A stretch of 34,629 nt of DNA, taken from NCBI GenBank assembly GCA_902800585.1, contig CADCEW010000020.1, positions 1 to 34,629 of the forward strand. The letters run 5' to 3'. A program made the position numbers and the translations under genes. The notes beneath the pieces were generated by a model, which was not told the origin of the DNA, searched no databases, and worked only from the letters and a program-made list of their open reading frames with translations. Position 1 is the stretch's first letter. Each line of letters starts with the position of its first letter. The stretch comes from an uncultured Prevotellaceae bacterium. GTDB taxonomy: Bacteria > Bacteroidota > Bacteroidia > Bacteroidales > Bacteroidaceae. Below are positions 9,076 through 18,097 of this stretch, piece by piece.

Positions 9076-12000
9076 AAGCAAAGAAACTCATAGAGGTGGC
9101 TCTGCCCATCAAAGAAATATCAGCAGAAAGCGTACGTGACAAGAGTATTCGTCACGGCCATATCAGTACCCTGCATCTGTGGTGGGCACGTAGGCCATTA
9201 CCCGTTTGTCGTGCTATTGTTTTTGCCAGTTTGGTGCCAGACCCATTGGATGAAAATTGTCCTGAGGCATTCAAATATGCTGTGGAATATTTACTGAATA
9301 CAGGTTTAGGCAAACTGCATTATAAGCCATATAGGGACATTCCTTATACCAGCATTGTTGACGAGATGGAAGATAACCATCGCAACCGCCTGATGATGTT
9401 TATTGGTAAGTTCTCAGAGACATGCCAAGCAAATATGATTGCTGGCAAATCGACACCTCCCAAAGATCAATTGGATGATTGGTCATTGATAAAATGGGAA
9501 AACAAGAACAATCCTAAGATTCTCCGCATTGCAAGAGAGTTAATTTTTGTGGCTTATCAGAGCGACAAAAGGCCAAATGCCACATGGGAAGAACTGCATG
9601 CAGAGTTTGATAAACTTTATGATGCCATCCCTAAAGCAGAGAAGAATCTATATGAATGGAAAGATCGTCATATTGAAACGGAGGAAGTAAAGCAACTTGA
9701 AGCCGAATTACAGGCTGCTATCAATGCTTTCCAAAATGAAATGCCATCAGTTTTTGACCCTTTTGCTGGTGGTGGTGCTATACCGTTGGAGGCTGCACGT
9801 TTAGGTTGTCGCAGTTATGGTAATGATATTAACCCTGTGGCTCATATCATCGAGCGTGGTTCTGCTGAGTTCCCACAGAAATATGGCAAACCTATCGTAT
9901 ATAGTAAGGAGGAATTTGAAAAACTTTATGGGGCAGAAGGTCTCAAAATGGCGCAGGAAGATGAACGTGGCATTACTTTCGATGGAAAATGCTATCATAT
10001 TCCTAACCGTTTGGCTTTTGATGTAGAATTTTATGCTAAGAAGATTCTTAATGAGACGGAGAAAGAAGTTGGCTATCTCTATCCTGTTGATGAAAAGGGA
10101 AATAAACCTATTGCGTATTATTGGGCCAGAACAGCCAAATGCTCTAATCCCGCTTGTGGTGCAGAGGTGCCTATGATGAAAAGCTTCTATCTTGCAAATA
10201 CTCCCAAGAAAAAAATATATCTTAATCCAGAAATAGAAGGTAATAGGATATCTTTTTCATTATCAAAAGGGAAGTATTACATCAAAGAATGGAATCACAG
10301 AGGAAATATGACTTGTCCTTGCTGTGGTAATGTTACAAGTATAGATATCATTAAACGACAGTCGCGTGAAAAGGGGTTGAAAATGAGACTGATAGCGATA
10401 ATAAATGATGGAGATAATGGCAAAGAATACGCTTTGCCAACGAAAGAGCAACAAAGATTAATTAATTCTGAAGTACCTCAACAAGAGCGACCAAAAGAGT
10501 TACTACCATTAAAATACATCCAAGCATTCCCAGTTTGCTCATGGGGGTTTGAACATTGGGGAGATATCTTTTCTGATCGACAAATCTATATGCTTCATAC
10601 ATGGTTGTCTAAGTTCAATGAATTAACAGAGTCAATATCTAATAATGATTATGGACGAACGGTTTTAACATATCTAGGAATATGGATTGATCGCATAGCG
10701 ATAGCAAACACTTCTTTTGGCGTATATCATACAGGACGAGAGAAATTGGAAAGAATTCTTGGTCGCCAGTCTATATCTATGACTTTTGACTTTCCTGAAT
10801 CTAATCCGTTCTGTGGGAAATCTGGTAGTGCAGAAAACCAGTTAGATTGGATTATTAGATATTTAGAGTCTGAGAATAAGAATGAATTCTCTGCAGTATT
10901 TGCCAATGCTTCAAGTGGCGACAAATTACAATTTGATAGAAAATCATTAACTGCAGTGGTTACAGATCCTCCTTATTATGATGCTATTGGTTATGCTGAC
11001 TGTTCTGATTTCTTCTATGTGTGGATGAAACGGACTTTGGGAAATCTGTATCCTATGAATTTTGCAACGCCTCAAACTCCAAAGTCAGAAGAATGTACTG
11101 CAATTAAGCATCATCACGAAGACAATGAAGAAAAGGCGAGAAAGCATTTTGAGAAGAAACTTACAGAAATATTTGACGCAATAGAAGCGCAAACATCAGA
11201 AGTTGTTAGTATCATGTATGCTCACCAAAGTACTCAAGCATGGACTACACTATGCAACTCTATTTTAGATGCACGAATGAATATTACTGGTAGTTGGCCA
11301 ATGGATACAGAAATGCAAGGTGCATTAAAGACTGATATGGCATTTCTTGAATCTTCTGTTACCGTTGCCTGTCGCCCATCAGAGCGCAAGGGTTTTGCAG
11401 ATTTTGATGAGGTAAAGCATAATATTCGCCAATTAGTAAAAGCTGAGGTGGAAAAACTATATGGCCTTGGATTCAGAGGTGCAGATTTGCTGACGGCTTG
11501 CTTTGGCCAAGCAGTGAGTGTGTTTGGACATTACAAATTGGTTGAGACTGCAGAAGGTGATCCTGTGAGCGTGGGTCAATTATTGGAATTTGCTCGCGAG
11601 AGTGCAGCACAAGCATTGCTTGAAGGTGTGCCAGGAGAACCACAAACCAAGTTCTATTGTGGTTGGCTCCAGATGAACGGTATGGCAGAATGCGACTTCG
11701 ACGATGTGAACAAATATACACGTGTAGGTGTGAATGTGGAGATTCGGAGTCTGCAAAGCGATAAGTTGCTAATTACAGAAGGCAGCAAACAGCATTTGGC
11801 AACAGCAGAAGAGCATGTTGGCAGTAATCAGAACTGGGGTACACAACCTACAGACTATATGATTAGTCAAGTACATCGTATGATGTTGGCTTATCGTGGT
11901 GGTAATCAAGTCTTATTACTTAAACTGGTGCGTGAACTTTGCCCACAAAGCGATGCTCCACAATGGCGAGTATTGGATTTCCTTGGTGGTCATCTTCCTG

Positions 12001-12116
12001 AAGACAGTCAAGATTATAAAGATGTAAAAGGCATTCTTGCGAGTGCAGAAATGCTTCGCCAGAAATGTAAAGAGGCAATACAACATCATGAAGCCTCATT
12101 GGATTTTGAAAATTAA
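9072..12116 (+). CDS. DUF1156 DNA adenine-type methyltransferase
   Basis: A 1014-residue protein. The N-terminus (IEVALPIKEI, then STLHLWWARRPL near residues 33-44) is the DUF1156 signature. The S-adenosylmethionine motif is DPFAGGGAIPLEA from residue 229, and the catalytic motif is DPPYYD at 632-637, as in amino-methyltransferases acting on N6-adenine or N4-cytosine. Between them lie Cys pairs (C357 and C362, then C415, C417 and C418) that could bind zinc. The first and last thirds are unassigned. It is translationally coupled to the helicase and followed 13 bases later by the DUF499 gene. It probably modifies host DNA as the self-marking part of the defence operon; the recognition site cannot be read from the sequence. 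Confidence 0.9.
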   Translation: MKAKKLIEVALPIKEISAESVRDKSIRHGHISTLHLWWARRPLPVCRAIVFASLVPDPLDENCPEAFKYAVEYLLNTGLGKLHYKPYRDIPYTSIVDEMEDNHRNRLMMFIGKFSETCQANMIAGKSTPPKDQLDDWSLIKWENKNNPKILRIARELIFVAYQSDKRPNATWEELHAEFDKLYDAIPKAEKNLYEWKDRHIETEEVKQLEAELQAAINAFQNEMPSVFDPFAGGGAIPLEAARLGCRSYGNDINPVAHIIERGSAEFPQKYGKPIVYSKEEFEKLYGAEGLKMAQEDERGITFDGKCYHIPNRLAFDVEFYAKKILNETEKEVGYLYPVDEKGNKPIAYYWARTAKCSNPACGAEVPMMKSFYLANTPKKKIYLNPEIEGNRISFSLSKGKYYIKEWNHRGNMTCPCCGNVTSIDIIKRQSREKGLKMRLIAIINDGDNGKEYALPTKEQQRLINSEVPQQERPKELLPLKYIQAFPVCSWGFEHWGDIFSDRQIYMLHTWLSKFNELTESISNNDYGRTVLTYLGIWIDRIAIANTSFGVYHTGREKLERILGRQSISMTFDFPESNPFCGKSGSAENQLDWIIRYLESENKNEFSAVFANASSGDKLQFDRKSLTAVVTDPPYYDAIGYADCSDFFYVWMKRTLGNLYPMNFATPQTPKSEECTAIKHHHEDNEEKARKHFEKKLTEIFDAIEAQTSEVVSIMYAHQSTQAWTTLCNSILDARMNITGSWPMDTEMQGALKTDMAFLESSVTVACRPSERKGFADFDEVKHNIRQLVKAEVEKLYGLGFRGADLLTACFGQAVSVFGHYKLVETAEGDPVSVGQLLEFARESAAQALLEGVPGEPQTKFYCGWLQMNGMAECDFDDVNKYTRVGVNVEIRSLQSDKLLITEGSKQHLATAEEHVGSNQNWGTQPTDYMISQVHRMMLAYRGGNQVLLLKLVRELCPQSDAPQWRVLDFLGGHLPEDSQDYKDVKGILASAEMLRQKCKEAIQHHEASLDFEN

Positions 12117-12129
12117 AAACTGAAAGACT

Positions 12130-15100
12130 ATGGATAAAGAGAAATTACAACGCGGTTTAGGCCTTTTCTTGGATGCAATGCGACCTTATGTCGTTAGTGT
12201 GGTTGAGCGCGAATGTAAGGCAGGCTTATCATGGGACGAAGATTTTGAAAGTCGCATGGATAATGAGCGAAAGAAGAGTAGTTGGCAGATGCAGCGAATG
12301 AAACTCAATAATAATGGTTCATCGTTGACGGGACTGATTGATTATAACAATCTTGTGACGTTCATCATCAATTATAAGGAAAGCGTAACAAAGGAGGTCG
12401 GAAATAGTAATAAGAACTATAACCGCCTGCGTTCATGTCTGCAAGAACTTCAGGACACTCGTAACAACTTTGATCAGGATGGGTTAGATGAAGATGAGGC
12501 TGAGCGTGCTTTCAGCAATATGGTGCAAGTGGCCAAACTTCTGGAGATGGTTGATCTTGAAGACGAACTGAAACGTGTCAAAGGTGGCACCCAAGCAAAA
12601 GTTGAAGCAACGCCGCAAGTTGAACGAGTGCAAGCACAAAGCCCCAAACAGGATAATACAGAGGCCGTTGACTATTCTGGCGTTTTACCAGCGTGGTATA
12701 ATTCTATCATGCCACAATATGATATTCGTAATGGCCAGTTAGACGAGAGTGTCTTTGCTGCCAATATAGAAGAGGTGGCTACAGGTACAGCACCTGAGGT
12801 ATATCAGAACTTGGTATCGTTCTTTGATCGCACCTACGTTACTGATGGTATGCGCGAATTGATCCGTCGTGTTGTACAGGCATTGAATGGCAAAGAGAGT
12901 CAGAATAGGGTGATCTCGTTACAGACAGGTTTTGGTGGTGGTAAAACGCACTCACTCATCTCTCTCTATCATGTGGTTAAGGACAGTCGCACATTTAAAG
13001 ATTTAGCTGCAGCAAGAACTATCCTCGATCCAGAGGATATGCCACAATTCGATAGTGCCAGAGTCGCAGTGTTTACTCAGAATACAGTAAGCGTGGTAGA
13101 TGGTCATCAAGTAGAAGATGGTATCATCACTCATACGCTTTGGGGTGAATTAGCTTGGCAGTTAGGTGGCAAAGAAGGATATGAAAGAGTGAAGAATGCT
13201 GACATACAGATGATTGCACCAACAGCCAAGGATATAAAACCTGTTATTGAGGGTGCAAGCCCTGCTTTGATATTGATAGATGAGTTGGCAGACTATTGTA
13301 ATAAAGCAAGCGGAAAGGTTGTTGGTAGTGGTACTTTGTTTACTCAAACTAATAGCTTCATCCAAACTTTGACAGAGGTGGTATCTTCTATTCCTAAGAC
13401 TGTGCTGATATGTACGCTTCCAGCAAGTGCTAGAGAGGTAGCATCAAGTGAAATTGGACAGGAGATCCTTTCATCTTTGGAGACTCGTGTGGTTCGTGTA
13501 GGTAGCAGCGTGAAGCCTGTAGATGATGAAGAAATCTATGAGGTAGTACGTCGCAGACTCTTTGATCGTATGACTGATGAAACAGTCATTGAGAAAGTGG
13601 CAAGGAAATACAAAGATATGTACCACAATCGTAGGGATTCTTTGCCTGCAGAAGCTGATCGTGTGGCTTATGTGGAGCGCATCAAGAAGGCGTATCCCTT
13701 CCATCCTGAGTTAATTGATTTGTTCAGAGTTCGTTGGGGAAGTGATTCTCGTTTCCAGCGCACAAGAGGCGTATTACGTTTGTTAGCAAGTATTGTGAAA
13801 GATTTGTGGCAGCGCAGAGCTTCACTTGTGGGTACTCAGGCATTGATTCAGACCAGTGATGTACAAATGGAGAATCTGCCTACTTTGCAAAGTCAGATAA
13901 CAAGCCTGATGGGTGCTCAGTGGGATTCTGTGATGCATGCAGATGTATTTGGCACTATCAGTAACGCCTATAAACTGGATGAGCAGAATGCTGGTAATAA
14001 CATTGGTGAATATCATTTGGCTACAGCTGTCACAACAACTGTTTTGATGGCATCAATTGGTGCGTCATCTCAGAAAGGATTATCCTTGAAACAACTGAAA
14101 CTTTGTCTGTTGAAGCCTGATGCCTTCCAGCATATCGATATCGATTCAACTGTAAACCAGTTGGAGAATATTGTTCACTATATGTATCGCAGTAGCATTG
14201 GTGGTGAGCAAAGCTATTGGTTCCAGTCGAAGCCAAACATCAACATTCTGATAAATCAAGCTAAAGGCGATGTAAAGGAAGATGAGATTTATGGTGAGGT
14301 GATGCAGATGGTTAAACAATCTGTGACGAATGTAGCCAAAGTGAAAGTTTTGGTTGATCCTACAGGTGATGTGCCTGAACAGAAACAGCTAACCTTCGTT
14401 ATCATGCATCCTAAATATACTGTTGCTGCTGGTGGAAATGTAAGCACCTCTGCAGAGATAGCTATTAAGCAGATGGCACAGATGAAAGGTACATCGCAGC
14501 GTGTATATCGAAATACAATGCTCTATCTTGTATGTTCTGAAGCAGGCAAAGCTCAGGTTGTTACAAAATTGAGGGAATACTTGGCTTGTGATAAGATTAT
14601 TAAAGAATATGGAAGCCAGCTGGATCAAGAACAGAGAAAGGATGTGGCAGACAGAAAGAAACTCAGCGCAGATGCTGCCAAAGAACAATTGATTCATGCT
14701 TATAATACAGTCGTAAAATGTGAGCGTGACACGTTGAAGACACAAGAAATCATATCCTTTGCTTCTGAGTTTGCAGTGCAGATTTCTGTTAATACATTAC
14801 AAGAATTGCATGATAATGGCTGGGTACTTCGTCGTATAGGTTTGAATGTCATCAATCGTAATGGGTTGATGCCTACAGTTGAAAAGCCAGTAAAGGTAAA
14901 TGATGTCTATGAGGCATTCCTGCGCTTTGATGACAAACCAATGATTCTGAATGCTGAAGCTATTACGGATACCGTTAATAGGTATTGTGAAGAAGGAATG
15001 TGGAATGTGGGTACAGGCGATCCTGAACATTTCTCACGTATCTATCATAATGAAAGGGTAACATTCCTTAATCCTCAGGAGGATGGTTATTGGTTGTTGG

Positions 15101-15435
15101 ATTCATCTGTGATGTCTAAGCCAGCTGGTGGAGAGCCAACTCCAACGCCGACACCAGGACCTGCACCAACGCCAGCACCAGAGCCAGGTGCTGAGCCAGC
15201 ACCAGCTACTAAGACTTATAAGAAGGTAACAATTAGTGGTAGTGTGCCCATTGAGAACTATAGCCAGTTGTTCTCCAGTTTCGTGAACACGTTAAAGAAT
15301 AATCATCTGAAGATAGATGTGAAATTCACGGCCAGCAATAGTTCTGCTAATCCTCTTACAGACAATTCACCTATCGTTAAGAGCGTGAAGGAATCAGCCT
15401 CACAGTTAGGTTTGGAGTTTGAAGTGGAAGAATGA
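12130..15435 (+). CDS. DUF499 P-loop ATPase with HEPN-like N-terminus
   Basis: An 1101-residue ATPase. The Walker A loop is GFGGGKT (267-273) and Walker B is LILIDE (380-385), both typical of DUF499 proteins found beside DUF1156 methylases. Residues 1-140 resemble a Swt1-type HEPN domain (a DYNNLVTFI helix, then QDTRNNFDQD). The usual RNxxxH nuclease motif here reads R111-N-N-F-D-Q116, so the catalytic His is missing. Near residues 1000-1030 is a linker of Pro-Thr and Pro-Ala repeats, followed by a small C-terminal domain of about 75 residues. It probably acts as the energy-using core or sensor of the system. No promoter is evident in the 13-base gap before it, so it belongs to the helicase operon. 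Confidence 0.88.
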   Translation: MDKEKLQRGLGLFLDAMRPYVVSVVERECKAGLSWDEDFESRMDNERKKSSWQMQRMKLNNNGSSLTGLIDYNNLVTFIINYKESVTKEVGNSNKNYNRLRSCLQELQDTRNNFDQDGLDEDEAERAFSNMVQVAKLLEMVDLEDELKRVKGGTQAKVEATPQVERVQAQSPKQDNTEAVDYSGVLPAWYNSIMPQYDIRNGQLDESVFAANIEEVATGTAPEVYQNLVSFFDRTYVTDGMRELIRRVVQALNGKESQNRVISLQTGFGGGKTHSLISLYHVVKDSRTFKDLAAARTILDPEDMPQFDSARVAVFTQNTVSVVDGHQVEDGIITHTLWGELAWQLGGKEGYERVKNADIQMIAPTAKDIKPVIEGASPALILIDELADYCNKASGKVVGSGTLFTQTNSFIQTLTEVVSSIPKTVLICTLPASAREVASSEIGQEILSSLETRVVRVGSSVKPVDDEEIYEVVRRRLFDRMTDETVIEKVARKYKDMYHNRRDSLPAEADRVAYVERIKKAYPFHPELIDLFRVRWGSDSRFQRTRGVLRLLASIVKDLWQRRASLVGTQALIQTSDVQMENLPTLQSQITSLMGAQWDSVMHADVFGTISNAYKLDEQNAGNNIGEYHLATAVTTTVLMASIGASSQKGLSLKQLKLCLLKPDAFQHIDIDSTVNQLENIVHYMYRSSIGGEQSYWFQSKPNINILINQAKGDVKEDEIYGEVMQMVKQSVTNVAKVKVLVDPTGDVPEQKQLTFVIMHPKYTVAAGGNVSTSAEIAIKQMAQMKGTSQRVYRNTMLYLVCSEAGKAQVVTKLREYLACDKIIKEYGSQLDQEQRKDVADRKKLSADAAKEQLIHAYNTVVKCERDTLKTQEIISFASEFAVQISVNTLQELHDNGWVLRRIGLNVINRNGLMPTVEKPVKVNDVYEAFLRFDDKPMILNAEAITDTVNRYCEEGMWNVGTGDPEHFSRIYHNERVTFLNPQEDGYWLLDSSVMSKPAGGEPTPTPTPGPAPTPAPEPGAEPAPATKTYKKVTISGSVPIENYSQLFSSFVNTLKNNHLKIDVKFTASNSSANPLTDNSPIVKSVKESASQLGLEFEVEE

Positions 15436-15452
15436 ATTAATAAAACAAGGCT

Positions 15453-15602
15453 ATGAAACAGAAGTTTTTGATGTCGTGGGACAATGATGACGATGATCGC
15501 GATGATAATATGCGTGGATGGGATCCTGCTTCTGAGGACGATTCCCATGATAACGGCATAAGCCGTTGGTCAGAGAATAATGATGAAAGAGGATGGGACT
15601 AG
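15453..15602 (+). CDS. Small highly acidic protein at the end of the defence operon
   Basis: A 49-residue reading frame starting 17 bases after the DUF499 stop. It is very rich in Asp with recurring Trp-Asp pairs (SWDNDDDDRDD, RGWDPASEDD, ERGWD). I do not recognise it. Its position suggests that it is the last gene of the operon. The charge suggests a binding partner of a basic surface or a DNA-mimic-like role, which is speculation. The TAG stop is followed in frame by 17 sense codons, Lys-rich at first, up to a second TAG at 15654-15656, so the longer form would have 66 codons apart from the amber stop. Confidence 0.55.
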   Translation: MKQKFLMSWDNDDDDRDDNMRGWDPASEDDSHDNGISRWSENNDERGWD

Positions 15603-15682
15603 AAGAAGGCTGATGGAAAAGGGAAGAAGGTTGACGATCCCTATAACCAATGCTAGCCCGATGTCCCTCCATTTTAATAATC

Positions 15683-15716
15683 ATTCCCCTCAAACCTACA
15701 AGGGTTTGAGGGGAAT
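15683..15716. terminator. Bidirectional terminator hairpin, type A copy 1
   Basis: A perfect 14-base-pair stem (15683-15696 with 15703-15716) with loop TACAAG, and A/T at the outer ends of the arms. It lies between the convergent defence operon and the Mrr-like gene, overlapping the stop of the latter. A near-identical element lies at 20427-20465. Confidence 0.8.
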
Positions 15717-16397
15717 TTGTATTGTTGTAGGGTTAGGCGTGACCTCGCAGGAAGGGAGATTGGCAAAGACGGTTGCAATAAAGGCTGAGGCATAGGTGCC
15801 AAACTCACCACGTAACTGACTCTGCTGGATATTACCATATCGGCAAATATAGGCTACTATTCTACGGAACAAGTCAGCACTTTCATGATGACGCTTACCG
15901 TTCTGATTTGTGTATGTGATGTCACCATCAGTAACCTGAGTAATAGTATAATGGGTACCACGGGCATTGGCAATCTGGCGACCTTCAAGCTGATGTATCT
16001 CCTGCCAGACCTTACTAAAGATTTCTTCGACAGCGTCAGCATTGGCTTCAGGAAGTAGTTGGTCTAACTGATGCTGATCGAGGTAGATGAGTTGGATGCC
16101 TAGTTTGTCAGCCACTTTCACAGCATCGGGCATAATTCGTCCATTGTAGATCATCATAGCATCTTGGCAGTCGAAATAATGCATTACACCATAGAGTTCC
16201 ATCATCATACGACGGTTAATCTTGGTCTTGCAGTCGCCATACATCTTGGCTTGAACAACGTAGCGTTTACCATCTTTCTCGGCAAATACGTCTACTCCCC
16301 AGTCAGCTACCCCTGGGGTCACTTCGGTCTCATAACCTTCCTTCTTCAGGTACTCACCTGCAAGAAATTCAAATTGTCTATGTCTTCTCATATTCAT
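15696..16397 (-). CDS. Mrr-like restriction endonuclease-fold protein
   Basis: A 233-residue protein with an N-terminal Mrr-type nuclease core: acidic residues Asp32 and Asp36 in ADWGVDVFAE, then VVQAK with Gln49 and Lys51, matching the D-(Q/E)xK pattern of Mrr_cat domains. Mrr-like enzymes cut modified or foreign DNA. The C-terminal half, from about residue 130, holds a second domain with a possible winged helix near 185-225 (FRRIVAYICRYGNIQQSQLR). Its start codon overlaps the stop of the upstream coiled-coil gene (ATGA). The operon carries the repeated TGTTAGA/GTACTAA promoter-like motif. Whether it cooperates with the convergent methylase operon is unknown. Confidence 0.8.
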   Translation of the reverse strand: MNMRRHRQFEFLAGEYLKKEGYETEVTPGVADWGVDVFAEKDGKRYVVQAKMYGDCKTKINRRMMMELYGVMHYFDCQDAMMIYNGRIMPDAVKVADKLGIQLIYLDQHQLDQLLPEANADAVEEIFSKVWQEIHQLEGRQIANARGTHYTITQVTDGDITYTNQNGKRHHESADLFRRIVAYICRYGNIQQSQLRGEFGTYASAFIATVFANLPSCEVTPNPTTIQIPLKPL

Positions 16398-16774
16398 TTC
16401 ATCAGATTTCTAAAAATCATAATATTATCTGTCTCTATACCAGCCTTTTCCAATTCGTTAACAGGAGTTTTATAATGATAAGGTATATCATGTTCTGCCA
16501 GCAGTAACTGAAGACGGCCTATATAAACCTCCTGACTCTTTACAATTCGCTTTAATTCATATATGGTTTCCTTTCTCTTACGAGAAGTCTCTTTGTCAAC
16601 AGTCTGTTGCTCGAGTTTCTTTTGAAGCGCAACGTTTTCTTCTTCCAGTCCCTCTGCATATCGTTGAAGCTGCTCAAGCCTAACTATGTCTTTACGATAA
16701 GCCTTAATGATGTGTTTCATCCAAACCTCATAGGGGATGTCATCCTGTGGTTGTCTTGGTCTTTGTCCTGTCAT
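16394..16774 (-). CDS. Short coiled-coil protein coupled to the Mrr-like gene
   Basis: A 126-residue charged protein. Residues about 25-95 form a likely coiled coil (YRKDIVRLEQLQRYAEGLEE and following heptads). The N-terminus contains RPRQPQDDIPYEVWMKHI and the C-terminus has no clear motif. I do not recognise a family. It overlaps the Mrr-like gene by four bases, so the products are probably made in fixed ratio and may interact. A motif-type promoter ends 47 bases upstream of its ATG. Confidence 0.65.
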   Translation of the reverse strand: MTGQRPRQPQDDIPYEVWMKHIIKAYRKDIVRLEQLQRYAEGLEEENVALQKKLEQQTVDKETSRKRKETIYELKRIVKSQEVYIGRLQLLLAEHDIPYHYKTPVNELEKAGIETDNIMIFRNLMK

Positions 16775-16820
16775 AATTTCAATGTATTAATTAAACTTTG
16801 AATGCTGTCTTCTCTATCTA

Positions 16821-16849
16821 TTAGTACATAAAATAAAGTCAATCTAACA
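16821..16849 (-). promoter_or_regulatory. TGTTAGA-N15-GTACTAA motif, copy 1
   Basis: On the minus strand TGTTAGA, 15 bases, then GTACTAA followed by TAG. It is 47 bases upstream of the coiled-coil/Mrr operon and one of seven copies with identical half-sites and spacing. Confidence 0.75.
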
Positions 16850-16876
16850 CAAGAAGTAACTTAATTTTGATATTTG

Positions 16877-16907
16877 TTTGATAATTGCGGAAAAATATGT
16901 AAATTTG
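16877..16907 (+). promoter_or_regulatory. Canonical Bacteroidota promoter for the TIR/DUF4062-like triad
   Basis: TTTG at 16877-16880 and TAAATTTG at 16900-16907, separated by 19 bases, ending 31 bases before the ATG at 16939. It is divergent from motif copy 1. Confidence 0.7.
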
Positions 16908-16938
16908 TGCGCTTAGAACAGTAAACATCAGATATAAT

Positions 16939-18096
16939 ATGTATATAACTCAATTACATTTTGATAAAATTCTGGAATGGTTTCATAATTCTCAGTATCG
17001 ATTCCTTATGCTGTTCCTTCCCAGCGGTAATCCGAAAGAAAGGATATTTGATGACTATATCATTGAAAACCAATCTCGTATAAATCTGTTAACTGGCAAA
17101 AATATAACATATATAGAATATATAAACTGGAGTATTGGAGAGGGGGATGCGGATACAACGGACAACTTCGTTTCTGTAAATACACGCCAGATTTCTAAGC
17201 GTGAGATAAGAACTCATGTCAATATTTCTGACGAAGTATGTGATAAATTTAGTATCGAACAATACAAATTGCCTGCATTGATTTTGATATCAAAAGATGA
17301 CACATATAATCTTTACCCTATTTCTACTGAAGCTGACTTTGATTCTTATTTTACTCTAATTAATACAGTAACATCTTTTCAAAAAGACTTTAATCGTATT
17401 TATGAGGTTGAAAGAAGTATATCAATAGCTACCCAAAGACACTATGAGAGTTCAGACAAAGAAAAGATTCTTACAATATATGGAGAGAAACTAAATGAAT
17501 CTATTTGTATATCGAATGGGAAAGAGATTCTAGAGACCATTCTTATAAACTATTCAAATGGTTTGGTAGAGCTGCTAAACAAGGCAAAAAATAGAATTCC
17601 TGAAAAAATCAACAATAAAAAGGTTCATAAAGTTTTCATCGCTGGATCAAAATCTTTAGAAGAAGAACGGAATAATATAATAGCGAAACTATCACAGGCA
17701 TCAATCCAAAGCAACATTTATTTTGAAACCTGGACATTTGATAACTTTAAGCATTCATTTAGTCCAAATGGAAGACAAATGGACGATTACGATGTGTTTA
17801 TAAGAGAAAGTGCAGATTCTGTTATTTTTATTCTAGATGGTAAAGTAGGTGGAATAACATTTCATGAGTTTGAAATAGCAATTGACAGCTATCAATCGTC
17901 TGGACATCCACGGGTTTTTGTTTATAACAATAAGTCTAATGAGGATTTATTCAATACAGAGATACACGTTATTAAAGAAAAAACAAATCTCTGCAATCAG
18001 TATTATACAGATTACAGAGATAAAGAACTACTACCATATTTAATTAAAGATCATTATACTCAGGAATTTACTACTGAAACCGACATTATAAGATAG
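16939..18096 (+). CDS. TIR/DUF4062-like protein with divergent N-terminal half, paralogue 1
   Basis: A 385-residue protein in two parts. The C-terminal half from about residue 228 starts VHKVFIAGSKSLEEERNNI, like the opening strand and helix of DUF4062 and TIR-fold domains. It continues through FIRESADSVIFILDGKVGG and HEFEIAIDS. Glu310 in HEFE is at the place where TIR and nucleoside deoxyribosyltransferase folds carry their catalytic Glu, so NAD or nucleotide cleavage is possible. The N-terminal half has a strand (YRFLMLFLP) and a second one (LPALILIS), is poorly conserved with the paralogue, and could be a sensor. It is one base from the next gene and is predicted cytoplasmic. The specific fold assignment is tentative. 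Confidence 0.7.
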   Translation: MYITQLHFDKILEWFHNSQYRFLMLFLPSGNPKERIFDDYIIENQSRINLLTGKNITYIEYINWSIGEGDADTTDNFVSVNTRQISKREIRTHVNISDEVCDKFSIEQYKLPALILISKDDTYNLYPISTEADFDSYFTLINTVTSFQKDFNRIYEVERSISIATQRHYESSDKEKILTIYGEKLNESICISNGKEILETILINYSNGLVELLNKAKNRIPEKINNKKVHKVFIAGSKSLEEERNNIIAKLSQASIQSNIYFETWTFDNFKHSFSPNGRQMDDYDVFIRESADSVIFILDGKVGGITFHEFEIAIDSYQSSGHPRVFVYNNKSNEDLFNTEIHVIKEKTNLCNQYYTDYRDKELLPYLIKDHYTQEFTTETDIIR

Positions 18097-18097
18097 A

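Noticed and set aside
14389-14745. 118-codon minus-strand ORF inside the DUF499 gene
   Set aside because: It is Cys/Phe/Leu-rich shadow sequence on the opposite strand of a continuous 1101-codon gene.
5632-15602. Complete DISARM system
   Set aside because: Helicase and methylase resemble DrmD/DrmMI, but no DrmA, DrmB or phospholipase D-like DrmC gene is present, and a DUF499 ATPase takes their place.
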